Shown here: one piece after another, positions 36,470 to 45,867 of the stretch
Layout: each line of letters starts with the position of its first letter
Numbering within the stretch: position 1 is the stretch's first letter
From: Sinomicrobium kalidii
GTDB taxonomy: Bacteria > Bacteroidota > Bacteroidia > Flavobacteriales > Flavobacteriaceae
Reading direction: 5' to 3'
Assembly: GCF_021183825.1 (NCBI RefSeq)
Contig: NZ_CP089211.1
Coordinates: forward strand, 2,914,001-2,978,000
Length of the DNA: 64,000 bases
The notes under the pieces: generated by a model
What the model was told of the DNA's origin: nothing
Seen by the model: only the letters and a program-made list of their open reading frames with translations
The model's database searches: none
Position numbers and translations under genes: made by a program

Positions 36470-38848
36470 ATGCAATCAAACGAACAAATACAGCCCATAC
36501 ATCCCGCGGGGGAAGAAGAGATCAATCTTCGTGACCAGTTGGAGAGTTACCTTATTCATTGGAAATGGTTTGTACTGGGAGTAGTCTTGTGTGTGGCTGC
36601 TGCTTTTTTGTACCTCAGGTATGCTACACCGCAATACAGCGTCTCGGCTACTATCATGATCAAGGATGATAAGTCGGGAGGGATGTCTTCCGAAATGTCT
36701 GCTTTTGAGGACATGGGGTTATTGTTCGGAAATGCGACCAATAGTGTGGATAATGAAATTGAGGTGCTGAAGTCCAGGACCCTGATGGAAAATGTGATCC
36801 GGCAGCGTAACCTGAATATTTCATACTTTACGAAGGGACGTATTAAAACTTCCGAAGTGTACGGGAACAGCCCGGTAAAGATTAATTTTTCCGTAGCCGA
36901 TTCTGTGCTTTATAAAATGGATACCACCTTTACGGTACATATAAAATCGGATACCCGTTTTGCCTTGCTTGACAGTGAGGGGGAGAATAAGGGAGAATAT
37001 GCTTTTGGTGAAAATGTGGCGTCTGCCATGGGAAATATAACCGTAATTCCACATTTTGAAGAAAAAGACGTAGCGGGTAGATCTGTGGTGATGGTGATTC
37101 GTCCGCTGGATAAGGTAACCCTGAATTATCAGGATCGTTTACAGGTTTCGCTGGTCAACAAAAATACCAGTGTTATACAGTTAAGTCTGAATGATCCCGT
37201 AAAAGAAAAAGCGGAGGATATATTAGATGGTCTGATCCGGCAATATAATGAGGATGTAGTTGCAGACAAAAACCTGGTGTCTAAAAATACGGCGGATTTT
37301 ATCGATGAACGGCTAAAAGTAATTGAAAGGCAATTGGGGGATGTGGAAGAAGATGCCGAAAGCTTTAAGCAGTCAAACAAGTTGACAGATATTACTTCAG
37401 AGGCGGAAATCGCTTTAGGGAGTGCCAGTGATTACGAAAAGCGGGCTGTGGAAGCGGAAACGAAGTTGCAACTGACCAATTACCTGATCGATTACCTGAA
37501 CAGGAATAATGACAACAGCAGTCTTATCCCTGCCAATATAGGCCCGGACGATGGTAACACCGGTCCCCTTATTATGGAGTATAACGGGTTGGTACAGGAG
37601 CGTAACCGCCTGTTAAAGAGTTCCACGGAAAACCATCCGACGATCATCAACCTGGACGGGCAGATAACCGAACTGCGGCAAACCATCAGGGAAACCCTGG
37701 GTAACCTTAAGTCTTCCCAGACAATATCGCTGAATGAACTGAAGCGACAGGAGAAGCTGTTGAGCTCTAAAATATCGGCGGTACCGGAACAGGAACGTGT
37801 ATTCCGGGGCATTCAAAGGCAACAACAGATCAAGGAAACGTTGTATCTTTATTTACTTCAGAAAAAGGAAGAAACGGCGATCTCCCTTGCGGTAACCGCC
37901 CCTAATGCAAAGATCATTGATGCGGCTTACGGCCCGGAAGACCCGGTTTCTCCCAAGAAAAAAATAGTATTGCTGGGTTCTTTTGTCCTGGGGCTTCTGA
38001 TCCCGTTCGGGGTCATTTATTTAAAAGACCTGTTGGATACCAAAGTACAGGGGCGTAAGGATATCGAAGGTAAACTTACCGTGCCTTTCCTTGGAGATAT
38101 TCCCAAATCCCAAAGTAACGAAGAGATCATCTCCATGGACAGCCGGAGCAGTGCGGCGGAAGCGTTCCGTATCTTACGGACCAACCTGGACTTTATGCTG
38201 GCCAATGTAGAAGGTGATAAGGCCAAAAAGATCTTTGTGACCTCTACGGTGGCCGGGGAAGGAAAAACTTTTGTTTCTATCAATCTGGCAGGAACTTTAG
38301 CACTTTCCGGTAAAAAAGTATTGATCGTAGGGATGGATATCCGGAACCCCAAGCTTACGGAATATGTGGAATTCCCGCATTCCCGTGGCCTTACGAATTA
38401 CCTGACCAACGGGGAAACCGATGTGGAAGGCATGATCTTTAAATTTGACAAGGAAGGTTTTGATCATCTGGATATACTTACTTCCGGGGCTATACCCCCT
38501 AACCCGGCCGAGCTGTTAATGAGCGGTAAGGTAGGAAATCTGTTTGCCGACCTGGAAGATAAATACGATTATATTGTAGTGGATACCGCCCCGGTAAGTT
38601 TGGTAACGGATACTTTATTGATCAGCAAATATGCCGATGTCTTTGTCTATGTATGCCGTGCCGGTTACCTGGATAAACGCCTGCTGGCCATCCCGGAAAA
38701 CCTTTACAAGGAAAAACGCCTGCCCAATATGGCGATGCTGGTCAACGATTCGGATTCCAAAAAGGGCTATGGCTATGGTTATGGCTACGGTTACGGCCAG
38801 GAAACCAAACCCTGGTGGAAACGGATCATGAAGAAATATAAAGGATAG
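36470..38848 (+). CDS. wzc: Polysaccharide co-polymerase with tyrosine-kinase domain (Wzc type)
   Basis: This inner-membrane protein controls chain length and export. It has 792 residues: a Wzz domain with a first membrane helix near residue 30, a long coiled-coil periplasmic part and GNVR-type segment (LLSSKISAVPEQERVFRGI near 430), a second helix near 505, then a cytoplasmic BY-kinase with Walker A (VAGEGKTFVSINLA near 600), Walker A' (VLIVGMDIRNPKL) and Walker B (YDYIVVDTAP). The C-terminus is a Tyr-Gly run (GYGYGYGYGYG) that would be autophosphorylated. Confidence 0.95.
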   Translation: MQSNEQIQPIHPAGEEEINLRDQLESYLIHWKWFVLGVVLCVAAAFLYLRYATPQYSVSATIMIKDDKSGGMSSEMSAFEDMGLLFGNATNSVDNEIEVLKSRTLMENVIRQRNLNISYFTKGRIKTSEVYGNSPVKINFSVADSVLYKMDTTFTVHIKSDTRFALLDSEGENKGEYAFGENVASAMGNITVIPHFEEKDVAGRSVVMVIRPLDKVTLNYQDRLQVSLVNKNTSVIQLSLNDPVKEKAEDILDGLIRQYNEDVVADKNLVSKNTADFIDERLKVIERQLGDVEEDAESFKQSNKLTDITSEAEIALGSASDYEKRAVEAETKLQLTNYLIDYLNRNNDNSSLIPANIGPDDGNTGPLIMEYNGLVQERNRLLKSSTENHPTIINLDGQITELRQTIRETLGNLKSSQTISLNELKRQEKLLSSKISAVPEQERVFRGIQRQQQIKETLYLYLLQKKEETAISLAVTAPNAKIIDAAYGPEDPVSPKKKIVLLGSFVLGLLIPFGVIYLKDLLDTKVQGRKDIEGKLTVPFLGDIPKSQSNEEIISMDSRSSAAEAFRILRTNLDFMLANVEGDKAKKIFVTSTVAGEGKTFVSINLAGTLALSGKKVLIVGMDIRNPKLTEYVEFPHSRGLTNYLTNGETDVEGMIFKFDKEGFDHLDILTSGAIPPNPAELLMSGKVGNLFADLEDKYDYIVVDTAPVSLVTDTLLISKYADVFVYVCRAGYLDKRLLAIPENLYKEKRLPNMAMLVNDSDSKKGYGYGYGYGYGQETKPWWKRIMKKYKG

Positions 38849-39023
38849 GGTTTTTATGATATCCTGATCCGGTTTTTTGTAAAAGTACAGGGGGTAAAAG
38901 ATGTATTTGTGCTGCATGGGATAAAGATTTAAAAGAAACCGAAACCTGATCTGATGATTCTCCGTTTTATACTGATGAAAGTCAAATAAATACCCGAATC
39001 TTAATAAAAAAAAACAGGAAAAA

Positions 39024-40870
39024 ATGTGTGGAATCGTAGGTTATATTGGCCACCGGGAGGCCTATCCCGTGGTGATCAAGGGGCTTAAACGCCTGGAGTA
39101 CAGAGGTTATGACAGTGCAGGTGTAGCACTTTATGACGGATCGGATATCCGGTTATCCAAGACCAAGGGAAAAGTGGCCGACCTGGAAGCCAAAGCCAAA
39201 AGCGGAATTGCCCTGGAAGGTACCCTTGGCATAGGCCATACCCGATGGGCCACCCACGGGGAGCCCAACGATGTGAATTCCCACCCGCACTATTCCAATT
39301 CCGGAGACCTTGTGATCATCCATAACGGGATCATTGAAAACTATGAACCGCTTCGCCGAGAGCTGACCAAAAGAGGATACACCTTTACCTCCGATACGGA
39401 TACCGAAGTATTGGTGAACCTGATCGAAGATGTAAAGAAGAACCACGACCTGAAGCTGGGCAAAGCCGTTCAGATCGCCCTGAACCAGGTGCACGGAGCG
39501 TATGCCATTGTGGTTTTTGACCGGACCAAGCCCAATGAGCTTGTGGCGGCCAAGCTGGGCAGTCCGCTGGCCATCGGTATCGGTGAAGATGAATTTTTCG
39601 TGGCTTCGGATGCCTCCCCCTTTATCGAATATACCAACAATGCCATATACCTGGAAGATGAGGAAATGGCCATTTTAAGAAGAGGCAAGACGGTCAAGGT
39701 CAGAAAGATAAAAGACGACTCGCTGGTAGACCCCTATGTGCAGGAACTACAACTCAACCTGGAACAGATCGAAAAGGGCGGCTATGCCCATTTTATGCTG
39801 AAGGAGATCTACGAACAGCCCCAGGCGATACGGGATACCTACCGCGGGCGGTTACGTGTGGACGAAGGCCTTATAAAGATGGCAGGGATGGAGGACAACC
39901 TGGAGAAGTTCCTCCGTGCCGACCGGATACTGATAGCGGCCTGCGGGACCTCGTGGCATGCAGGGCTGGTGGCGGAGTATATCTTCGAAGACCTGGCCCG
40001 GATACCCGTAGAGGTAGAGTATGCCTCAGAATTCCGGTATCGCAACCCTGTCATTACCGAACGGGATGTGCTGATCGTGATCTCACAGTCGGGAGAAACG
40101 GCCGATACGCTGGCGGCAATAAAGCTGGCCAGGGAGAAAGGCGCTTTTGTGTTCGGGGTATGTAATGTAGTGGGCTCGTCGATCGCGCGGGAAGCCCATG
40201 CGGGAGCTTATACGCATGCCGGACCCGAGATCGGAGTGGCTCGACCAAGGCCTTTACCACCCAGATCACGGTACTGACATTGATGGCCCTGAAGCTGGCC
40301 TCGGCTAAAGGGACGATCTCCAGGACGGCATTGCAGCGTTACCTGACCGAAATGGAAGCGATCCCTGTAAAGGTAGCGGAGTGTTTAAAGAATGACGATC
40401 ATGTAAAATATATTTCCTCGTTGTATAAGGAAGCCCCTAACTGCCTTTACCTGGGCAGGGGGTATAATTTCCCGGTAGCTTTGGAGGGGGCGCTGAAATT
40501 AAAGGAGATATCGTATATCCATGCAGAGGGGTATCCTGCTGCGGAAATGAAACACGGTCCCATCGCCCTGATCGACGAACAAATGCCCGTGGTGATCATA
40601 GCCACGAAGAACGGGCATTATGAAAAGGTGGTGAGCAACATCCAGGAGATCAAGTCCAGGAAAGGGAAGATCATTGCGGTGGTGATGGAAGGGGATACGA
40701 CGGTGAGGGAGCTGGCCGACCATGTGATAGAGATCCCGGAAACTACGGACGCCCTGAGCCCGCTTATAACGACCATACCGTTACAGTTACTGAGTTACCA
40801 TATTGCGGTGATGCGTGGCTGTAATGTAGACCAGCCGCGGAACCTGGCCAAATCGGTCACGGTGGAGTAA
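39024..40870 (+). pseudogene. glmS: glmS, glutamine-fructose-6-phosphate aminotransferase, interrupted by a frameshift
   Basis: GlmS makes glucosamine-6-phosphate, the root of UDP-GlcNAc. The first frame (39024-40277) starts MCGIVGYIG with the nucleophilic Cys2, contains the glutaminase domain, and the first SIS domain up to HAGPEIGVA. It then runs into a nonsense tail. The expected STKAFTTQITVLT continues in another frame from 40241, and the rest of the second SIS domain ends at 40870 with RNLAKSVTVE. One missing base between about 40238 and 40241 explains everything. There is no slippery heptamer at the site. Since GlmS is usually essential, a sequencing error or a second copy elsewhere is more likely than true loss. 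Confidence 0.93.
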
Positions 40871-40959
40871 AAAGGTGATGTGAATACTGCTTAAATGCTG
40901 TAAATCCAAAAGGTTTCAAAATTACATCTGCGGTTTGGAATTTTTGCTTCGACACTTCG

Positions 40960-41219
40960 GCTAAACTAATAGCTTGCCGAAGGGTTCCTCGTTCCCGATG
41001 GTCCCGATGGTTATCGGGATCGGGAGACGCTTTCCTTTTGGACGTTGTATATTTGCTGATAACGGGGGGGTGACGGTGGTGCTCTTTTTTGATGTGGGTG
41101 TTTTTCCAAAACATAACAAGTACACGTCTTTGCCAGCCCTTGGGCGTGGCAATCTCATCAGGCTGGCAACACACCTCCAATGGTATACGCATACCAGCCA
41201 GGAGACTGCCACCTTGCCT
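40960..41219. repeat. REP-like elements between glmS and folA
   Basis: A nested palindrome, two TCCCGATGG units followed by TTATCGGGATCGGGA, spans 40993-41026. A REP-like hairpin covers about 41125-41215 (CGTCTTTGCCAGCC...GGCAACACACC...GGAGACTGCC). The nested palindrome has the same design as the one inside the tRNA-Asn copy at 45727. Confidence 0.75.
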
Positions 41220-41708
41220 TTAACGGGACTTCTTTATATAAGTCAGGTAAGTAAAGTCATATTTATGCCTTTCATCTCCGGGATGGTATTCTGAAGCGGT
41301 TAATTCCCACTGCTCCGGATCAATTTCAGGGAAGAACGTATCGCCCTCAAAATTGGCATGTACACGGGTGAGTTCTATCTTATCGGTATGGGGCATACCC
41401 AGCCGGTATATTTCCCCGCCTCCTATAATAAAAGGCTGGTCGTCTCCCCGGGCAAGTTTTAAGGCTTCTTCTACCGAGTGTACGGTAATGCATCCCGCAT
41501 TGCGGTAATCCTTTTGACGGGTTACGACAATATGAGTGCGGTTGGGTAAGGGCCTGGGAAAGGTTTCAAAGGTCTTTCTGCCCATGATGATGTGATGCCC
41601 GGTTGTGAGGTTTTTAAACCGTTTAAAATCGTCCGGTAAGTGCCATACGAGGTCGTTGTCTTTTCCCAGGGTATTGTTTTCTGCAGCGGCGGCTATGATG
41701 GTCACCAT
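41220..41708 (-). CDS. folA: Dihydrofolate reductase
   Basis: FolA reduces dihydrofolate to tetrahydrofolate with NADPH, regenerating the cofactor consumed by thymidylate synthase. The 162-residue protein has TIIAAAAENNTLGKDNDLVWHLPDDFKRF at its start (substrate and Met20-loop region), the catalytic Asp in LPDDF, IIMGRKTFE, and FIIGGGEIYR. It lies downstream of thyA and a 2TM gene on the minus strand, the usual folate/dTMP neighbourhood in this phylum. Confidence 0.96.
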   Translation of the reverse strand: MVTIIAAAAENNTLGKDNDLVWHLPDDFKRFKNLTTGHHIIMGRKTFETFPRPLPNRTHIVVTRQKDYRNAGCITVHSVEEALKLARGDDQPFIIGGGEIYRLGMPHTDKIELTRVHANFEGDTFFPEIDPEQWELTASEYHPGDERHKYDFTYLTYIKKSR

Positions 41709-41792
41709 GTTTTTATTTTAATTAGCCAGTTTGATAATGTGCCAATTTGATAATTAACATTGGCTGATTGGCACATTGACGAATCGACACAT

Positions 41793-42176
41793 TTATTCTG
41801 TTTTGTTCAGGTCGGAGTCCAGGAACTCCTGTTCCACATCCTTTTCCATTTTGGCGATCTTTGCCTTTTGTTTCTGAACCAGCTTTTCGCGTTGGACCTT
41901 TTCCCATTCTTTTCCCATGAATTTGTGGGTGACAAAGACATTAAAAAAGTGGACGACAAATAAAAACGCCCAGAAAGTGATGGCCCAGACAAACCAGTTA
42001 TACTGTTCGCCATACTTCAGGACCTTGTTGGCGATAATGAGGAAAATACTCCCTATGAGGAAGATCACAAAGTGATTGTACAGTCTTTTCTTCTGCCGGA
42101 TCCGTGCCTCGGCATTTTTCAGGAGTTCGTACTGTTCCTCGTTAACCTTTTCTGTTTTTTTGCTTTTAAACCACAT
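41793..42176 (-). CDS. 2TM-domain protein
   Basis: The 127-residue protein has an N-terminal charged region, two membrane helices (about residues 35-53 and 64-82) and a long charged C-terminal coiled-coil tail. This is the 2TM family seen beside thyA/folA and at the ends of some two-component regulators in Bacteroidota. Function is unknown. It is 84 bp upstream of folA in the same direction. Confidence 0.85.
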   Translation of the reverse strand: MWFKSKKTEKVNEEQYELLKNAEARIRQKKRLYNHFVIFLIGSIFLIIANKVLKYGEQYNWFVWAITFWAFLFVVHFFNVFVTHKFMGKEWEKVQREKLVQKQKAKIAKMEKDVEQEFLDSDLNKTE

Positions 42177-42215
42177 AAGATTCGTGTAATATCAGTTCGG
42201 TATAAGTCAATAGTC

Positions 42216-42295
42216 TAAACGTCACTGTGCGCCCTTCGGTAAATTCAGGGCGGGCTTAAGCTGCTTGTGGCAGGGTTCGCAAAGACGCTTTTCGG
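42216..42295. repeat. REP-like element in the thyA-2TM gap
   Basis: CGTCACTGTGCGCCCTTCGG opens the element and TTCGCAAAGACGC closes it, with GCCCGCC-type arms inside. It belongs to the CGTCACTG...GCAAAGACG family seen at 10896, 41130 and 46600. The rest of the 298-bp gap shows no gene. Confidence 0.7.
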
Positions 42296-42474
42296 TTGGG
42301 GTGCCGGGAAATCCTCAATACATCAAACTCACGTTATATAACAAATTTACACAATTTTTGGTTGAAAAATCCTAAAATCTCCATATGAAAGGGTTAACCG
42401 ATTGTGGGACGTCCGCTATCATTATCACATTATCCGATGGTATTAGCTAATTGGTACATGGCCACATTCCGTTC

Positions 42475-43299
42475 TTATACGGCAACCGCCCCCTTGATAT
42501 GCGGATGCGGATCGTAATCCGCAAGCGTAAAGTCTTCGTATTTAAAACTGAAAATATCCTTTACTTCAGGGTTAAGTATCATCTTTGGCAAGGGCCTGGG
42601 GTCGCGGCTCAACTGGAGGTTGACCTGTTCCATATGGTTGTTGTAAATATGAACGTCACCGAAGGTATGGACAAAATCCCCGGCTTCATATCCGCATACC
42701 TGTGCCATCATCATGGTAAAAAGCGCATAGGAAGCGATGTTAAAGGGGACCCCGAGAAATACATCGGCACTGCGCTGATACAGTTGGCAGGATAGCTTTC
42801 CGTTGGCAACATAAAACTGGAAAAAAGCATGGCAGGGTGGTAATGCGGCTTTTCCACGGGCCACATTTTCTTCAAAAGAAACGGAGGTATCGGGCATCAC
42901 TTCCGGGTTCCAGGCGGTAACCAGCATACGGCGGCTGTCCGGGTTGTTTTTAAGCGTGTGGATAACTTCGGAGATCTGGTCGATATCCTTACTGTTCCAG
43001 TTGCGCCACTGGTGGCCGTATACCGGGCCCAGGTCGCCGTTCTTGGCGGCCCATTCGTTCCATATCCGGACCCCGTTTTCCTGCAGGTATTTTACGTTGG
43101 TCTCTCCTTTCAGGAACCAGAGCAGTTCGTATATGATGGATTTAAGATGTATCTTTTTGGTGGTGACCAGGGGGAATCCTTCACTGAGATCAAACCGCAT
43201 CTGGTATCCGAAAACACTGCGGGTCCCGGTGCCCGTACGGTCCTGTTTATCGTTTCCGTGTTCTAAAATATGTCTTAACAGTTGGTGGTATTGTTTCAT
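42475..43299 (-). CDS. thyA: Thymidylate synthase
   Basis: ThyA methylates dUMP with methylene-tetrahydrofolate. I place the start at 43299 ([15 protein letters not shown]), which matches the family N-terminus; a longer reading from 43377 adds 26 residues with no homology. The 274-residue protein has [22 protein letters not shown], the catalytic cysteine in [30 protein letters not shown], and the HIYNNHMEQ segment. It is complete and conventional. Confidence 0.96.
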   Translation of the reverse strand: MKQYHQLLRHILEHGNDKQDRTGTGTRSVFGYQMRFDLSEGFPLVTTKKIHLKSIIYELLWFLKGETNVKYLQENGVRIWNEWAAKNGDLGPVYGHQWRNWNSKDIDQISEVIHTLKNNPDSRRMLVTAWNPEVMPDTSVSFEENVARGKAALPPCHAFFQFYVANGKLSCQLYQRSADVFLGVPFNIASYALFTMMMAQVCGYEAGDFVHTFGDVHIYNNHMEQVNLQLSRDPRPLPKMILNPEVKDIFSFKYEDFTLADYDPHPHIKGAVAV

Positions 43300-43397
43300 G
43301 CTGAACGGATTATTTATGTGGTAAAAATAGAAAATCGGGTAATGTACGGTCAGGGTATACGGTACAAAATTATCCATAATTTATCAACTTTCTTTTA

Positions 43398-43520
43398 TGA
43401 AAGATTGACAGAGATTGAAGAAGATTGAATTCCGGTAGTTCGGGAGACTGATGTTGCCTGAGCATTTCAATCTCCATCAATCTTCCGGCGCAGCCGGTAT
43501 CAATCTCCAAACAATCTTTT
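43398..43520. repeat. Inverted clusters of AGATTGA / TCAATCT
   Basis: Three AGATTGA heptamers (43402, 43412, 43422) face three TCAATCT heptamers (43467, 43477, 43500) and a fourth partial one (43512). An additional small hairpin CCGGCGCAGCCGG lies between them. The block lies between the divergent thyA and rseP genes and could be a structured repeat. No known binding site is recognised. Confidence 0.6.
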
Positions 43521-43655
43521 CTGCCCCGTTTTACGGACAGCAATGAAAGGTAATACCTAAAACATTCTTAAAACCAGGGGAGTTACTTGGTGATAAGTTT
43601 TATTTGTAAACCGAAAAGATTACTTTTGTGCGTTTTAGATGATTAATGTAATACC

Positions 43656-45011
43656 ATGGATATAGTTATAAAGCTGAGTCAGTTTTTGTTGAGCCTTTCG
43701 CTTCTGATTGTTTTGCACGAGTTCGGGCATTTTGTTCCCGCAAGGCTTTTCGGGACCCGGGTGGAAAAATTCTTTTTGTTTTTCGATGTGAAGTTTGCCC
43801 TGTTCAAAAAGAAAATAGGCGAAACGGTCTACGGGATAGGCTGGCTGCCGCTGGGAGGATATGTAAAGATATCCGGGATGATCGACGAGAGCATGGACAA
43901 GGAACAGATGGCACAACCGCCCCAGTCCTGGGAATTTCGTTCCAAACCGGCCTGGCAGCGGCTTATTATCATGATAGGCGGAGTAACGGTAAACTTTATC
44001 CTGGCCTTCCTGATCTATATCGGTATAGCTTATGCCTATGGCGATCTGTATATAAAGAATGACAATATAAAAGACGGGATCTGGGTAACGAACAGTGCCC
44101 TGGAGGACGTCGGCTTTCGTACCGGGGACAAACTGGTCTCGATAGACGGGAAGCCGGTGGATGATTTTTACGGTGCTATGGAGCCCCTCCTGCTCAGCAA
44201 TGAAGTAACGGTGGAGCGTAACGGTAGCACGGAGAAAATAGCCATGCCCGTTGACTTTATCAACCAGCTGATGAAAAGCCGGGAAGAAGGCGGCGGTGCT
44301 TCCATTATGGAACTGCGTATTCCTTTTGTGATCATGGGAGCTTCGGAAGATTCTCCGAATGCCGGGGTGGTAAAGCCCAGGGATATGCTGGTGAGCCTGG
44401 ACGGAGAAAAAATGACCTATGCCGACCAGGTGATAGCTAAAGTTGAAGACCTGAAGGGACAAACCGTACCTGCCGTGGTAAAACGAAATGATAAAGAGGT
44501 CAATGTAAACCTCACTGTTAACGAATCCGGAAAAATGGGAGTTTCCTACGCGCCCAGGCTGGGATATAGCGACCTGGAGCGTCTGGGGATATATCAGGTG
44601 AGCAGGGAGCAGTACAGCTTGCTGGAATCGATACCCGAAGGATTGCAACGGGGAAAAGACCGGCTGGTAAGCTATGGCAAACAGTTACAAATGATATTTA
44701 ACCCCGAAACAGGGGCTTATAAAGGTGTAGGCGGGTTTAAGGCGATCTTCGACCTTTTTCCGCAAACGTGGAGCTGGCAGGCCTTCTGGGAAATAACAGC
44801 GCTGTTGTCCATTATGCTGGGTGTGCTCAACCTGTTGCCCATCCCTGCACTTGACGGGGGACACGTAATGTTCCTTCTGTATGAAATGGTGTCGGGAAGA
44901 AAGCCGAGCGACAAGTTTATGGAATATGCACAAATTGCCGGTTTTTTTCTGCTTATGGCCCTGGTCCTGTTTGCCAACGGTAACGATATTTACAGATGGT
45001 TGTTCAAGTAG
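43656..45011 (+). CDS. rseP: RIP metalloprotease RseP (site-2 protease family)
   Basis: This intramembrane zinc protease cleaves anti-sigma factors and remnant signal peptides. The 451-residue protein has the HEFGH zinc motif near residue 22 in the first membrane segment, a GYVKISGM loop, two PDZ-like regions (about 135-215 and 230-300), and the last metal-ligand motif NLLPIPALDGGHV near residue 390. The length is normal for the Bacteroidota form. A terminator follows at once. Confidence 0.95.
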   Translation: MDIVIKLSQFLLSLSLLIVLHEFGHFVPARLFGTRVEKFFLFFDVKFALFKKKIGETVYGIGWLPLGGYVKISGMIDESMDKEQMAQPPQSWEFRSKPAWQRLIIMIGGVTVNFILAFLIYIGIAYAYGDLYIKNDNIKDGIWVTNSALEDVGFRTGDKLVSIDGKPVDDFYGAMEPLLLSNEVTVERNGSTEKIAMPVDFINQLMKSREEGGGASIMELRIPFVIMGASEDSPNAGVVKPRDMLVSLDGEKMTYADQVIAKVEDLKGQTVPAVVKRNDKEVNVNLTVNESGKMGVSYAPRLGYSDLERLGIYQVSREQYSLLESIPEGLQRGKDRLVSYGKQLQMIFNPETGAYKGVGGFKAIFDLFPQTWSWQAFWEITALLSIMLGVLNLLPIPALDGGHVMFLLYEMVSGRKPSDKFMEYAQIAGFFLLMALVLFANGNDIYRWLFK

Positions 45012-45037
45012 CGGTTTCCCTGTAAAAAACCGTTTTT
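45012..45037 (+). terminator. Rho-independent terminator after rseP
   Basis: CGGTTT (45012-45017) pairs with AAACCG (45027-45032), followed by TTTTTATTT. It starts directly after the rseP stop codon. Confidence 0.75.
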
Positions 45038-45039
45038 AT

Positions 45040-45073
45040 TTGGTGTAAAAAATAAAAATATTATATATATTTG
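45040..45073 (+). promoter_or_regulatory. Candidate promoter of the tRNA-Asn cluster
   Basis: TTG at 45040-45042 and TATATTTG at 45066-45073 follow the Bacteroidota pattern, with a spacer of 23 nt, slightly longer than ideal. CACCC follows. It lies 51 bp before the first tRNA-Asn copy. Confidence 0.5.
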
Positions 45074-45123
45074 CACCCGCCTGGTGAAAAAACAGGTATA
45101 GCTGCTTTTTTTTGCAGTGATTT

Positions 45124-45214
45124 TCCTCCTTAGCTCATCCCGATAGTTATCGGGAGGTTAGAGCATCTGACTGTTAATCAGAGGGTCCTTGATTCGAGCC
45201 TCGCAGGGGGGGAG
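45124..45214 (+). pseudogene. tRNA-Asn copy with a palindrome inserted in the D-loop
   Basis: The 5' acceptor strand TCCTCCT, D-stem, and anticodon arm with loop CTGTTAA (anticodon GTT) match the intact tRNA-Asn genes nearby. In the D-loop, GTT is replaced by the palindrome TCCCGATAGTTATCGGGA, followed by the normal GGTTAGAGC. The T-stem has decayed (CTTGA versus CTCGC) and the 3' acceptor side is only partly complementary. Most likely a pseudo-tRNA. Confidence 0.8.
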
Positions 45215-45259
45215 TTATGTTCTGAAGATATGTTTATTGAATGGTAAAGCTTTTTAGAG

Positions 45260-45544
45260 ATGCATTATGTATATATAATCTTTTCGGAAAGTTTAAAAAG
45301 ATTTTATATTGGAGAAACGATCGATTTAAGCAAGCGATTAGTAGAGCATAATGAAGGGATTTACGCACGGTCATTTACTAAAAAAGCTCAAGATTGGGAA
45401 TTGTTTTTAACAGTTACTTGTGAAAATAAAACTCAAGCGATACAAATAGAAAAACATATCAAAAGGATGAAGAGTGTGATTTACGTGAAAAACCTAAAAC
45501 TTTATCCGGAGATAGCAGAAAAGTTAAAAGAAAAATATAAATAA
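45260..45544 (+). CDS. GIY-YIG nuclease family protein
   Basis: This small single-domain GIY-YIG protein of 94 residues reads YVYIIFSES near residue 3 and FYIGETIDLSKRLVEHN near residue 16, with the catalytic Arg (KRL) and later the ENKTQAIQIEKHIKR segment holding the metal-binding Glu. Such UvrC-N-like proteins are common and dispersed in Bacteroidota and their substrate is unknown. It is AT-rich and lies between two tRNA-Asn copies, 5 bp upstream of an intact one, which suggests it arrived with the duplication. Confidence 0.88.
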   Translation: MHYVYIIFSESLKRFYIGETIDLSKRLVEHNEGIYARSFTKKAQDWELFLTVTCENKTQAIQIEKHIKRMKSVIYVKNLKLYPEIAEKLKEKYK

Positions 45545-45549
45545 ATTAT

Positions 45550-45623
45550 TCCTCCTTAGCTCAGTTGGTTAGAGCATCTGACTGTTAATCAGAGGGTCCT
45601 TGGTTCGAGCCCAAGAGGAGGAG
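45550..45623 (+). tRNA. tRNA-Asn (GTT), intact copy 1
   Basis: The 74-nt cloverleaf has acceptor TCCTCCT/AGGAGGA, D-arm GCTCAGTTGGTTAGAGC, anticodon stem TCTGA/TCAGA with loop CTGTTAA, T-arm CTTGG-TTCGAGC-CCAAG, and discriminator G. Confidence 0.95.
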
Positions 45624-45672
45624 CAAATCGAGTACTTTTGGGTGAGAAGTTTACCCTGAGCGTAGCCGAAGG

Positions 45673-45691
45673 GAGCCCAAGAGGAGGAGCA
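45673..45691 (+). repeat. 3' fragment of tRNA-Asn
   Basis: GAGCCCAAGAGGAGGAGCA repeats the last T-loop and acceptor bases of the intact tRNA ending at 45623. Between them is a short insert with CCCTGAGCGTAGCCGAAGGG, a common dispersed repeat. This is a remnant of duplication or insertion. Confidence 0.75.
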
Positions 45692-45726
45692 AAAAACGTT
45701 CATAACGGGTAATACTGATAATATTT

Positions 45727-45830
45727 TCCTCCTCAGCTCATCCCGATAGTCCCGATAATTATCGGGATCGGGAGGTTAGAGCATTTGACTGTTAATCAGA
45801 GGGTCCTTGGTTCAGTCCTGTAGAGGGAGC
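45727..45830 (+). pseudogene. tRNA-Asn copy with a nested palindrome in the D-loop
   Basis: The 5' half matches tRNA-Asn with one C for T change. In place of the GTT of the D-loop stands a nested palindrome (about 45741-45773) made of two TCCCGATA-like units and TTATCGGGATCGGGA. The anticodon loop CTGTTAA is kept. The T-loop TTCAGTC and the acceptor 3' strand are altered, so this copy is probably not functional. Confidence 0.8.
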
Positions 45831-45867
45831 AAAAAATACGTTCTAAATAAAAATATTGATAATATTT

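Noticed and set aside
40230..40290. Programmed ribosomal frameshift in glmS
   Set aside because: No slippery heptamer, stimulatory hairpin or stop-codon arrangement is visible, and GlmS is not known to use frameshifting.
43300..43377. 26-residue N-terminal extension of thymidylate synthase
   Set aside because: It has no similarity to the family, and the conserved N-terminus begins at the internal Met at 43299.
45124..45214. Insertion in tRNA-Asn as a tRNA intron
   Set aside because: It is in the D-loop, lacks any self-splicing intron structure, and is a short palindrome found elsewhere in intergenic DNA.
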